Assembly: GCA_002081555.1 (NCBI GenBank)
Contig: KV920897.1
Span: 1 to 54,934, forward strand
Source of the DNA: Protostelium mycophagum
Lineage: Eukaryota > Evosea > Variosea > Protosteliida > Protosteliaceae
Length of the DNA: 54,934 nt
Direction: 5' to 3'
Positions 12,399 through 22,526 of the stretch are shown piece after piece; positions within the stretch are counted from its first letter, which is position 1; each line of letters opens with the position of its first letter. The position numbers and the translations under genes were made by a program. The notes beneath the pieces were generated by a model. It saw only the letters and a program-made list of their open reading frames with translations. It searched no databases and was not told the DNA's origin.

Positions 12399-12978
12399 TT
12401 CTGTTACTTTCCTGATCCGCCTCTTGAAAATGAATCGGAAATTTTAAGGATACCGCAATATACAACTAGCCATTTACACCATCTACAACGCGATATTATT
12501 TCACACCTAAACCCTTTTGACAATATTTGTGGCGCCAATGTTGAGTCCACTCAACTCACCATATGCACACAAAGGTGTGTGATGTAGTCTCATTTTGATT
12601 AATTTAGTGTCAGAAGACTACTGTCACTCTAATGGAGAATAAACATATTCATTCTCTCTTTGAGCTCCAGCAGAACCGACCTCATATCATCGATGGCGCC
12701 TTGTGATTTTTAAATATTGTTTTGAATGTGTTCGGCTGTCGACTTTTGCGAGCCGTTTCACAGTGTGTCCGGTTTTTAAGGGGTAAATATCAAACTTGCA
12801 CCCTCCTGGCCACTCACATGACCATGGACTGTCATAGAGTGTGGGATGTGAGGAGAGCAGTCAGAGTAGAAGGAAGGATGAGCCTTTGTGCATAGAAAGG
12901 TAGATTGTGGTGTAAGGACCAGGGAATAAAGACATCATTTGTCTTCGATTGATAATATAATGTGAATATTATGTATTT
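12399..12978. other. Intergenic region between TRAPPC10 3' end and NMD3 5' end
   Basis: About 580 bases hold no supported exon. One copy of the decamer word (CATCTACAACG) occurs near 12480. A near-repeat of TGTGTGATG-type sequence occurs without clear periodicity. The NMD3 promoter and the TRAPPC10 terminator must lie here, but I see no recognisable core element. Confidence 0.45.
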
Positions 12979-15900
12979 TTATGACAAGGATATCCCTTGC
13001 GGTAATATCGCTTCTACAAGAGCGGAGACGAATGTCTTTGGTGATCCGACTCTGCATTGGACGTGTGCATTAGAGGAGAAGATCTGATGGTCTAATATTC
13101 TCGTCCCCTTGTCTTCATCATGAAGTACCAACTTTGGCACAGGCAGATATCCAGACGTAAGCGGGAGCAGTCTACACATAAACTTTATCTTACTTCCCTC
13201 CTGTTCTTCATCATCCTCTCGATCATGATCATGACGTCCAAACTTACATTGAGTTGGAATGATAATGTCCTCTTTCCGGAAATCATCCAGACTGATGGGT
13301 CTAATTGGACCTCATATCTCAAGTGATTACATAATGAAGAGAAACAGGTGATCTCAAACTCCATGGGTAAGAAGGTACCCACTGTCGTTTCTTCCGGGAA
13401 GTTGTATTGAACGTGATATGACACCTGAATGTTGTTATTAAGAGGTCAGGTTTCGTGTAATCGTGATAAAAATACACACATTCGCATTATCTCTATAGAG
13501 ATAATGTCACCCTGGTGCAGTACACATGCATTGCAGCTGTGGCTCTGCAGAATAAGATACCGCAGCACAGCCGCACATGTATACTCCTGCGGCAGGTAAT
13601 ATATTGCAGCACAGCCGCAGTACATAAATTCTTGAGGCATATAAGATATTGCGGCACAGCCGCAGACATAAACTTTCTGCTGCTTGTTGACAGACATATA
13701 AAATACTGCGGTCCCAGCACTCTGCCGCAGCACATATAGATTTCTGCGGCAGGTAATATATTGGCACAGCCGCAGCACATGTATATTCCTGCGACAGGTA
13801 ATATGTTGCAGCACAGCCGCAGCACATAAATTCTTGAGGCAAATAAAGCACTGCGGCACAGCCGCAGACTGACTTGCTTGACAGACATATAATATACTGC
13901 GGCCGGACGCAGCAAGCATCCACTTCTACTGCACCAATTCATGCAGGTATAACAACTACACCAACAACACACCTTCGGGATGTCCACCTTGAAATTTTTC
14001 CTGAAGCTAAAGTCGTTCTTCAGATGAGGGTGATCTACCAATAGAGGGTGGCTCTGAGGTACGAGCATCGTATACTGTGTGGATATACACAGTATCTGCT
14101 GCACATCGGCTGCATTCCCATTCTCCTCGATTTGGAATAATAAAGAGGCGAGTTCACACGCGCCGACCACCTGAAGAGGATCATGATCATGATCTTGATG
14201 AGAGAGAGATACTCACGATGTCTTGAACTTTAAAGTCCTTCTTCATGGTGAAACCGGTGGGTACGCTTAATGCGTAATCCTTAAGCCTCGTAGCATAGCT
14301 CACTGTCGATCTCAACAACACTTGTAGATACATACTGCACGTCATCAGTCAACTCATACATAAAGATAAGAGTATAAATATACCTCTTCTCCAATGCGAC
14401 GATATGGTAATCTATCTCAAATGGAAAGTCGAATTCTATTTGTAATAATTCAGACAACAAAAAATCCTCTCGAGTGTGCTTCCGGTATGAAAAATCGAAT
14501 CTTAGAGTGGCGCGGGCGTGCTCAGGCGCTGACTGGTTGTAGTGTCCCAACACCGGCACGAATAACTCCACTATCCTTCCGGGAGGTACGGGTGACGGTA
14601 TGGGCACATCTCTATCATGTACCACATCCATCTACAACGGTTCATCCCATAATATTATCTTGATCAAGACCAATATTACCTGGTGTGTCGTATCCACAGT
14701 TCCATCAGTGTGTAATACTCTGACGTCTATATGTTTTGACTGTGGAAAAGATATATTGACTGGAGAGTTGGGGTCTTTTGAGACCCTCAGATTGCCCAGC
14801 TGCACCACATCCTCACCAGTCTCTATCTTGATGTGGACGAGTTGAACGTTGTCCCAAATCAAAACTGACAATGTCAGTGTGTTGTGTGGGCGGGATAAAT
14901 ACCTCCGGCCCTCTTAGCTTCGATTTTGGCGGTGGGGATGCTGGGTACCACGTTGATGTGAAGGTGGTTGTGTTCTGTCCTGATGTATTCGGACAATACC
15001 AGTTTATTTATGCAGATGTTGAATGTTTCTATCTGATAGCTACCATGTCTCACCACCTATAATATATTTATTATTTATATATTATTATTTATATATTTTA
15101 TTTATATATTATTATTTATATATTATTGTTTATATTTTTGAGGGAATTATAAAATGAATAGATTACCTCTTCTTTGAGCAATATATGGTGCACTTTATTC
15201 GGCTCTATCGTTGTTGGTCCCGCACTTGCGATGATCCGATTGTCTGAGGATGTGCTTCCATCACTGTTCTTTGCAGCTAATAATATGTATATATTATTCA
15301 ATGCTACACTCTATCTCATTCAATATATTATATATGTAAATGGATAATTATACCCTCGAGAAATTAGATTGAATATGACACGGTATTCTCAATGTAGATC
15401 CCGAAGTGATCACGATATCTTTCTTCGTAACCTGAGATATCTCAACACATCCATTGACATCATATAATGATATCATACCTCCATACTGACGAGATGTCTC
15501 ACTGCAGGGTCACACTTGGACACCGTCAGTTGGTTTTCAGAAAGATCGTGTATCTCTTGTGTGTAAAACTCTCTGTCCTCTTTATCCGTGTGCTCTGTAA
15601 ATACGGATGACAACTTCTCCACGGTACAGTATATGTATCTATTTATAGTTTATTTTCATCGTAATGAGAATCATCACCTCTCCTTGTTTTGGAGTTGTAG
15701 ATATGCTGCTGAGGCTTTTTCCAATATGTGCAGAGAGATATTGTGCCATTTTTGTCTCTCGTATTCTGTGTACAATGCCAACAGATTATTTCCTGCCAAT
15801 TCGTACCTCCCCCTCAATCTACAACGGTCATGATTTTGATGACGTGTGCACTCACAGTTCTATATTTGCGAGGTCATATCTGAGTTGTAGAATGACCCTT

Positions 15901-18444
15901 CGTCTTGAAGACTCTGGGACACTATGTGGCTGGTTGTAGTGCAGCAATCCCTTCTTGCATATTTCCTATTGTTGATGATTATATTTTCATTAAAATATTA
16001 TTTCTCACGGTGTAGGTGCGGTCGAAGGATTCGTTGTCTTTTAAGATATCTCGGAGTTTCTGACTACATGGCATATTATTTGTTGTTTCTGGTGGTCCAG
16101 CCACCTTCGGTCTCTCTTGCGACAAGAATCTCAGTTTACGGTAAGGAGCGAGATCGTCCTGCGGTAAGTTACCGTGCTGGCGGCCTAACCTCTCCAACTT
16201 TCTCTTGGCAACGTTGTAGACGTCACCTGCATGTCTCAGAGTTTCAGAAAGGTAAAACACCGACCTGTCAAAAAATGAAGGCGTTTCATTTTGTTGGTCC
16301 ATTTTTGCTCCTCCGCTTTATGCTTTTCTATTTTTAGCGTCTCCTCCTCCGTTATGATATCATTACTGTCTCGCTCTACAACTCGTCACTATGGTGACTG
16401 AATGTATATGTATACCTGGTAATGCTGCTGGCTGCTTCTTCATCAAAGTCTCAATCCCTTCTTCACATTTCTTTGCGACCTGTCAATCTTAATGATGACG
16501 TCATCGCTATCTATGAATAGGAACACAACGGCAGAATCGAACTATGAGATCTACAAGATCGCCTCGTGCCTGCAGCGAAGCTGCAAATGGGCATTGTAGG
16601 ATTGATAATCCTGTATATCCATTTTATAACATAAATATATCTTTACGAGACGGCAGAGCCCAAGAATATAAAGTGAATAATAATCAATAAAAGAGTATGA
16701 TTACCTCTAAAGCAGTGTTGAAAGTCCATGCCGATACGAATGTATCAGATAGAGGCTCATCTCCTTCTCTGAATAATACACCCATCCTCTGGAAGAACTC
16801 TATTGCCTTACTCGCTATCCTATCATTATCTTCAGTAAAAATAGGTCAATAAATGGTATATTTGTTTATCTTCTACATAAAATAATAAATATATTGAATC
16901 TTGATAAAAACAAACAATGCAACGGGGAAGTGTTGCAGAACCCATGCTACAATATCGCTGCAGCAGAGCCAAAAAAATTCATGGCAGCAGAGCCGCAGAA
17001 AAAATGATAATCAGTGATATAATATAATTTTTCCACAGCAAAGAATTTGTGCAGTAAACATTATACTGCGGCAGAGCCGCACTAAAAATAAATCACACCT
17101 GCAAATGACACACGAAGCCCCACTTCTGCCTCAACAAAAAAAGACATTCTCAAAAATGATAAAAAATGACCTGTGATGCTTCCCTCTCGCAGAAAGTATC
17201 TGCGAATGTCGCGCGAATATGATCTGTTGTAGATCGAATTCAGATAGTTTCTGGTCGAATATTAAATTTCTGAAATTTTTTCTGTCCAATTGAAAAATAT
17301 TTCCATCCTCATCGCCGTCCTCTAAACCTCCAAAGTGGCTCAACCTCTTCCTCGTCCCTGCACATGTCTATACTTATATCTTTAAAAGTATTTACCTGTC
17401 TCTGAGAGCGCGACGTCTAATTCATGGTACTGCCTCGCGGCCTCATTCAGCATGCCGACTCGCTGGTATGTAAAAGCGAGGCCTTCCTTCAATAAGAAGA
17501 GGTCATAGTAACTCCAATTGGGTTCGAATCTCTTTGCCAAGAGTCTTCTACATTCGGTTTGTGTCTGTAAGGCCATCTCGAATGAAGACAGGATACATTC
17601 TCTGATTCTCTGAAGAAATTCAACCCATCTCTCTTCTCCCTTATCTAATATTCTGATCTGGCAGCACCTCTCTTTTGGATAACCTTTTTCATTGTTACAG
17701 TCATGTCGAGAATCATCATTATATGATAATTAATACCCTTGCTGATCTTTTGGTACGTCGTACCGACGATCTTGGATGCGATTTCTGATCTGGCAGTCTT
17801 CTGTGCTAGACATACATCCACTATGAGCCATTCTATCTTCTTATTATTCATGTCATTCGTCCACTCTTTGATTTTGTCGCCAAGAATCTGATCAGTTCAA
17901 TTTCACATCTTCAAATAGAACCTTGGCTGATTATTTTTACACCTATTACCTTCGAATCAGCCGCCTCCTCACATTGAACTAATAAGAGAACTGCTGAAGG
18001 TCGTAGATACCAATTCATTGGGGTCATGGCTGTGAAGGTCTTTTCTGCAGGGACGTAATTCAAACGAAGAGCTGAATCCTTTGGTAGTAGCTCAGATTGA
18101 CCTGTCCTTGGGATCCACGGACCAGTGAGAGGTCCTAAACTAGACAATCCCTTCTCTAATGTTGGCCATAAGCTTTGTGTTCCCTCCTCAGCGTCTAAAA
18201 GGATTAACTCTGCTTAGCAGTATGTACATATGGTTCAAGACTCACATCCTATTGTGACACTGTCATTCTTTGTGTTGTATGAATCGACCAAGATATCTGT
18301 TGTTGTTCCGCTGGAGATACGACCGCCTCTTGGTGTGAATACAGTTGGCCTGTCCGTTTGAGAAGCACCTGTTACACTACTAAGAGTGTATCCTGTTCCC
18401 GAAGAGAACGAGTCCGCAGACCCCGTCAAATCCATGCTGGACAT
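12979..18444 (-). CDS. TRAPPC10: TRAPPC10/Trs130, TRAPP II tethering-complex subunit
   Basis: TRAPPC10 (yeast Trs130) is part of TRAPP II, the exchange-factor and tethering complex for Rab11/Ypt31-type GTPases at the late Golgi. The start is placed at 18444 (MSSMDLTGSADS), giving a Ser/Thr-rich head before the conserved LWPTLEKGLSSLGPLTGPW. Further family blocks follow in order: KKIEWLIVDVCLAQKTAR, RFEPNWSYYDLFLLKEGLAF, MLNEAARQYHELDVAL, MSHFGGLEDGDEDGNIF and FDLQQIIFARHSQIL. The C-terminal half holds beta-sandwich-like exons and ends LPVPKLVLHDEDKGTR and AILPQGISLS. About fifteen or more exons are present. Several introns carry hairpin repeats, and one of 548 nt (13425-13972) is almost entirely repeat. 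ATG 18435 is an alternative start. Confidence 0.88.
13547..13915. repeat. Cluster of GC hairpins with an internal duplication, inside a TRAPPC10 intron
   Basis: The 548-nt intron is packed with GCGGC-n-GCCGC and GCAGCACAGCCGC palindromes separated by AT-rich spacers such as CATAAATTCTTGAGGC. Two longer blocks, 13577-13711 and 13779-13902, are diverged copies of each other and keep the same order of hairpins and spacers. This is a local duplication on top of the smaller repeats. Each palindrome could form a stem in DNA or pre-mRNA. Confidence 0.85.
15057..15135. repeat. AT-rich tandem tract in TRAPPC10 intron
   Basis: Units of TATATTATTATTTA repeat about five times in a row in a non-coding stretch between TRAPPC10 exons. 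It is simple sequence with no coding potential. Confidence 0.7.
16955..17090. repeat. GC-hairpin repeats in TRAPPC10 intron
   Basis: Three to four copies of the CTGCGGCAGAGCCGCA-type palindrome, some imperfect (GCAGCAGAGCCGCAG), lie in AT-rich intron sequence. They are the same family as the cluster at 13.5-13.9 kb and the single copies elsewhere. Confidence 0.75.
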
Positions 18445-18503
18445 GTCTTTGTGACGAGGAAAAATAAAATGATTTTCATGACATCGAATCAGATCACGAT
18501 TCA
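18445..18503. promoter_or_regulatory. Very short divergent promoter, TRAPPC10 / gatC
   Basis: Only about 59 bases separate the proposed start codons of TRAPPC10 (minus) and GatC (plus), so the two 5' ends must share or overlap control sequence. No TATA box or other known core element is evident. The boundary depends on both start choices being right. Confidence 0.5.
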
Positions 18504-19070
18504 ATGATCCAACAGGCAGCACGAACCGTTTCAAAATGCAAGAGCCACTCACTCAAAAAACAACCAAAGATAACGCAAGTCAGAGTACATAGCGAGCACA
18601 AACATGTTCCTTTCGAAAAATTAGGAGCAGCAGAGTGGTCAGTTTCCATCTTCACTAAGGAAGAATCATCAAATACCATCACAACCGAGAAAGTCAAGCA
18701 ATTGGCATCTTCCACCCGTATAAAAGTAAAGATTATTAATCATGTCTGCACCAGAGCAGAAACTCAAATCAAGAAGATCACCGAAGAACGCCTTCCAAAC
18801 TTAGTGAAGGATCTTGATCAAATCATCTCCTTTGTTGGACGACTTAGCGAAGCAAAGGCAGAAGGTGTAGAGCCACTCATCACCCCCATACAAGGTTAGC
18901 CAAACATGGAAAGTAATGTGCTCAAAACGGTAGCAAACTCAGGTGTGGAGGGTAATCGGTGGCGTGAGGATGTTTCAAAAAATACACCAGCTTCTGTAGT
19001 GATGGCTAATACCAAGAACACTCACAGATCTTATTTCACATCACCAAACGATAAGACTACAAAGACTTGA
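18504..19070 (+). CDS. gatC: GatC, glutamyl-tRNA(Gln) amidotransferase subunit C, probably mitochondrial
   Basis: GatC stabilises the GatCAB amidotransferase, which converts mischarged Glu-tRNA(Gln) to Gln-tRNA(Gln) in mitochondria. The N-terminus (MIQQAARTVSKCKSHSLKK) is basic and hydroxylated, as expected of a mitochondrial presequence. The family core reads VKDLDQIISFVGRLSEAKAE followed by GVEPLITPIQG. A 48-nt intron then leads to NRWREDVSKNTPA and a tail with SYFTSPNDK, matching the usual LREDV and Y-F-x-V-P endings. The total is about 170 residues in two exons. It is a nuclear gene, since the introns and neighbours are nuclear. Partner subunits A and B are not in the window. Confidence 0.85.
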
Positions 19071-19542
19071 TGGATATAGAACCAAATTTTTTATCATAAA
19101 AAACATGCCAGATTATTTTAGTAGTGAGGATGTCTAAAGAACATCTCTCATTGTTGATGTCAATCCATCTCTTCACCATGAATTGTTTCCAAAATAAAAC
19201 AATTTTCCGAGACATTAGAGGAACCGATCCTCAGTGCATTTGAAACATCCATCGGTTGGATACCTCTTGAAATGGATTTTCAGTGTCACAAAGTATTTTT
19301 GACCCTATTTGTACAATATTATCTATATTTTCGAATGTGAGGTTTGTGGTGGCAACCGTGTCCTTACCGTAGGAAAAAATACATCGCTATAATTGAGATG
19401 TACACGTGTCAGATTTAAAGAGAACGTTCTGTCGACAGGCTGACATATTCCAGAATTTAATATGAGTTTATTTATTCAATTAGACGGGAACATCGCCGTA
19501 CTCAGTGCCAAGGAATGCTAGTTGGGTCAAAAGCCTGTCATA
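19071..19542. other. Convergent intergenic region, no gene seen
   Basis: About 470 bases lie between the 3' ends of gatC (plus) and the small secreted protein gene (minus). I found no exon-like ORF, hairpin word or RNA-gene signature. It should hold both terminators. Confidence 0.45.
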
Positions 19543-20062
19543 TTATGAGTTCTTACACTCAATGAAGGTAGGAGTAAACACGTTCTTGTGCGAGGGCATG
19601 CACACGAGATTGGGGGTTGGTATTCCAAAATACACCTGGGTATATCTCCAGCTGCTCTTGGAGCAAGTGTTATCAGCCACATAATGGTCTTCAATCTTTC
19701 CTTGTCAGCTCAGTCTTTGCAGTGATCTTACCGTATCAGAGGCGGTGAGGGGATAGGCGGGATCCGGCGAATTGCCTGGCACCACCTTAATGATGCTGTT
19801 GGTCTTGCACTGTCCAGATTTGATAACATCTCTGAAGCCAATGACCTGGCATTTGGGGTCATTGTATCTGGTGATCACCAAGCCTGGAGTTGTTCTGAAT
19901 TGTGATAGATAGAGGGCCACCGATGTTCAAGCAGCCGCTCTGAGGTCCGGACCATACCGAACTTTTAGGGATGCCGCTGCAGTCGGGAGTGGAGTAGACA
20001 TACTGAGCGTAGTAATCGGCTGAAACCACAGTGAGAAGAGAGATGAGAAGGATGGCTTTCAT
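19543..20062 (-). CDS. Small secreted Cys-containing protein, family not recognised
   Basis: ATG 20062 starts a signal peptide (MKAILLISLLTVVSADYYA). The mature part carries spaced cysteines: TPDCSGIPKSSVWSGPQSGC, YNDPKCQVIGF, SGQCKTNSI, NTCSKSSW, NLVCMPSHK and FIECKNS at the end. Three exons are joined by a 37-nt and a roughly 31-nt intron, and with these splices the frame stays open to the stop at 19543. The protein is about 150 residues long and has no transmembrane segment or lipidation site I can see. The even cysteine spacing suggests a disulfide-stabilised extracellular protein. No known family was recognised by eye. Confidence 0.7.
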
Positions 20063-20184
20063 GCTGTCTGGCCTCTCGTTGAATTAAAATGTTGACCACA
20101 GTAATGGAAGTTGAGACAAAGGAGGACAAGCCCGCGGTACATTTCACCGGGCCGGTTGGGGCTTTCGTCGACGTCGGCAAGTCT

Positions 20185-20457
20185 TCAAGGATTCAGGTAT
20201 TCATCATTGTACAAGGATTTATAATTATCAGAAGAGGAAAGCTGTGAAATCGTGCACAGCAAGCCACGCCGCGGCGTGCTTTGTAGAAAAAGTTTTCCAC
20301 TAGCGCTGCACCGCGGCGACAGAATTGTCGCCGGAAGGTCCGAACAGGCATTATTGGTATGAAATGAGAGAGCTCTTTGTGGCCAACATGCTGGTAAAAT
20401 GCCCCTCAGATTGCGAGTTTTCTGCATTTTGGTGTCGGCTTGTCTTTTTGCGACCAA
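20185..20457 (-). CDS. Doubtful 90-codon ORF
   Basis: The ORF starts MVAKRQADTKMQKTRNLRGI and is basic and Ser/Leu-rich, which could suit a mitochondrial targeting sequence, but no domain is recognised. Its GC content is higher than the surroundings because it holds two perfect or near-perfect hairpins (GCCACGCCGCGGCGTG near 20255 and CGGCGAC/GTCGCCG near 20315). It lies about 50 bases from the divergent nucleotide-sugar transporter start. It may be the first exon of a gene whose rest I could not place, or chance. Confidence 0.25.
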   Translation of the reverse strand: MVAKRQADTKMQKTRNLRGILPACWPQRALSFHTNNACSDLPATILSPRCSASGKLFLQSTPRRGLLCTISQLSSSDNYKSLYNDEYLNP

Positions 20458-20508
20458 TTTTGTGATGTCCGATCGAAATCATTTTTCTCAACTTAACGAG
20501 CCGGCGGG

Positions 20509-22026
20509 ATGAGCCAACCACTCCCCAGCAATGCTCCCATGATCTTTGGATTTCCTCTGAAGTATGCCTCTCTCGCGATCTTGGTGCTCCAAAATTCTGG
20601 GATGGTGCTCATCATGAGATATGCCAGAGTGCTTCCAGGAGAACAATACATTTCATCAACAGCAGTACTCCTCAGTGAGGTGATCTTACGAGATGATACA
20701 TCTAGTTGCTTATAATTTGTAGATTTTCAAAATCTTGGTCTCGACTGTTCTGCATGTGCAACAACAACAAGAGTCGGCAAAGCATGCTTTACAGAAATAC
20801 ACTTGGAGTATGTTTTTCTCAGAGGTAAATGGTTTGAAAATCATTCGACGAATTCCTTACAATTCAAGGTCTTTGGCGAACAGAGCGGCTTCTTCAAATT
20901 ATTAGTTCCTGCTGGATTATACACCATTCAAAATAATCTACAGTACGTCGCAGCTACCAATCTTGATGCAGCCACATTTCAGGTATGTTCAGTGTTACAT
21001 CTGGAGGAACATTGACTGAGTGACCTAACAGGTCACTTATCAGCTCAAGATCCTCACAACAGCGGTCTTCTCTGTATTGATGCTCAACAAACAACTCGGT
21101 TTTACGAAATGGGTTTCTCTCATCCTTCTAACGGCTGGAGTCGCCATCGTGCAGCTCCCAACTTCTACAAAGGTCTCATCACATACATCATCATTTTATC
21201 AATCATTCCATAGGTAAATGAGAGCGGCAGCAACTTGATCGGTTTGATCGCTGTGGCCGTATCTTGTCTTCTGAGTGGTCTGGCGGGTGTTTATTTTGAG
21301 AAGATCTTGAAGGGCACATCTGGCTCCCTCTGGTTAAGAAATATTCAGATGGGTATCGGCAGCGCCGTCCTATGTCTCCTCGTTGGTGTCATTCTGCTCG
21401 ATGGAGATCAGGTATGGACAAATTGTATTGACTGATTATGATTCATTTTGGATCTTCCTTCATCTTCATTTTTACATCAGATCGTCACAATTGATCCTTT
21501 ATTTTTCAAAATAACTGCGGCAGAGCTGCACCACAAATATTCCACCACTCGAACTTTAAAGACAACAATCATAATGTTATCAGGTGAGCCAAAAGGGATT
21601 CTTTGTTGGATATAACTTCATCGTACTGCTCGCCATTTTATTTCAAGCTGGAGGCGGTTTAATCGTCGCTGTGGTCGTGAAGTATGCGGACAACATATTG
21701 AAGGTGAGGTTCTCGTGTGCGTAAATATTGACAGCTGCAGGGGTTCTGTACCTCTATATCGATCATATTGTCTTCTATTATATCTGTCTATGTCTTCGAA
21801 TTCGAGATATCAATGACATTCCTTTTTGGTGAGTCGGATAGTTCTATTTTTAGAAATTTTAAAGTTTGCAAAAAAAATGGTCGTATAATAAATATGTTGA
21901 TTGGGGCAAGGAGCGGCACTGGTGATCTATTCTACATATCTATACGGAAGGCCCGATGCGCAGCCATCAGTAATTGTCCAGTCACCAAAGATACCGAGTG
22001 AAGTTAAGGCCGATGATAAAGCTTAG
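20509..22026 (+). CDS. Nucleotide-sugar transporter, SLC35A-like
   Basis: SLC35A proteins exchange UDP-GlcNAc, UDP-Gal or CMP-sialic acid for the nucleoside monophosphate across the Golgi membrane. The start [20 protein letters not shown] leads into a ten-TM pattern spread over seven or eight exons. Family marks are [13 protein letters not shown] with [30 protein letters not shown] and [20 protein letters not shown]. Further marks are [56 protein letters not shown] and [10 protein letters not shown]. The cytosolic tail ends SEVKADDKA at 22026. One copy of the GC hairpin (CTGCGGCAGAGCTGC) sits in an intron near 21515. The exact sugar cannot be told from the sequence. Confidence 0.9.
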
Positions 22027-22526
22027 ATGTATCAAAAAAATATACATACCTCTTACACATATCACCTTTTATGCTCATTTTTGAGATCTTTTTGTTTGTA
22101 AGACCTGACTCATGGATCCGTTGGGTGTATTTTGTGTTGGAGAATAGTGTTATAGAGTCTAAACTGGCTCTCTGCTGTTGTGCTTGGTGTAGTTTAGCAA
22201 AAATAAAAAAATTGCAAAATAAAAAACAATTTACAAGATATTCATTTTTCACGTGCCGCCCACATACCGTAAATACAATCATGCTCCAGGGTGAGCACGG
22301 AGCTATATCTTATCCAAGAGGGAAGACCAGGGATATGATGCTTATATCAGTACAAATGGTACGACTCTTTTTGGTCTAAGCCACTTTCGGACCTGTTCCA
22401 GCCAAACTATAATTTTCTCTCAAACGACTTCATTGATGATAAATGATCACCGAATTCCAAAAGGTGAATTCGATGAAAAGTGAAGAAGTAAATCTGACCT
22501 TGTGGATTCTACAATTTTTTATTTGT
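22027..22526. other. Convergent intergenic region, no gene seen
   Basis: About 500 bases lie between the transporter and PDXDC1-like 3' ends. Short ORFs here lack exon-like character. The sequence is AT-rich with A-runs near 22030 and 22205-22230, consistent with 3' untranslated and terminator sequence. Confidence 0.45.

Noticed and set aside
13547-13915. Regularly spaced palindromes resembling a CRISPR array
   Set aside because: The spacing is irregular, the spacers are themselves repeated, and the array lies inside an intron of a eukaryotic gene with no cas genes nearby.
13446-14170. Minus-strand Cys/Ala/Tyr-rich ORFs of 138-225 codons
   Set aside because: They run through the hairpin-repeat intron of TRAPPC10. 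Only the first part (up to KNFKVDIPK at 13973) is a true exon.
17520-17540. GGGTTCGAATC string resembling a tRNA T-loop
   Set aside because: It lies in a TRAPPC10 exon (RFEPNWSYYD), with no acceptor or anticodon stem around it. No tRNA or rRNA gene was found in the window.
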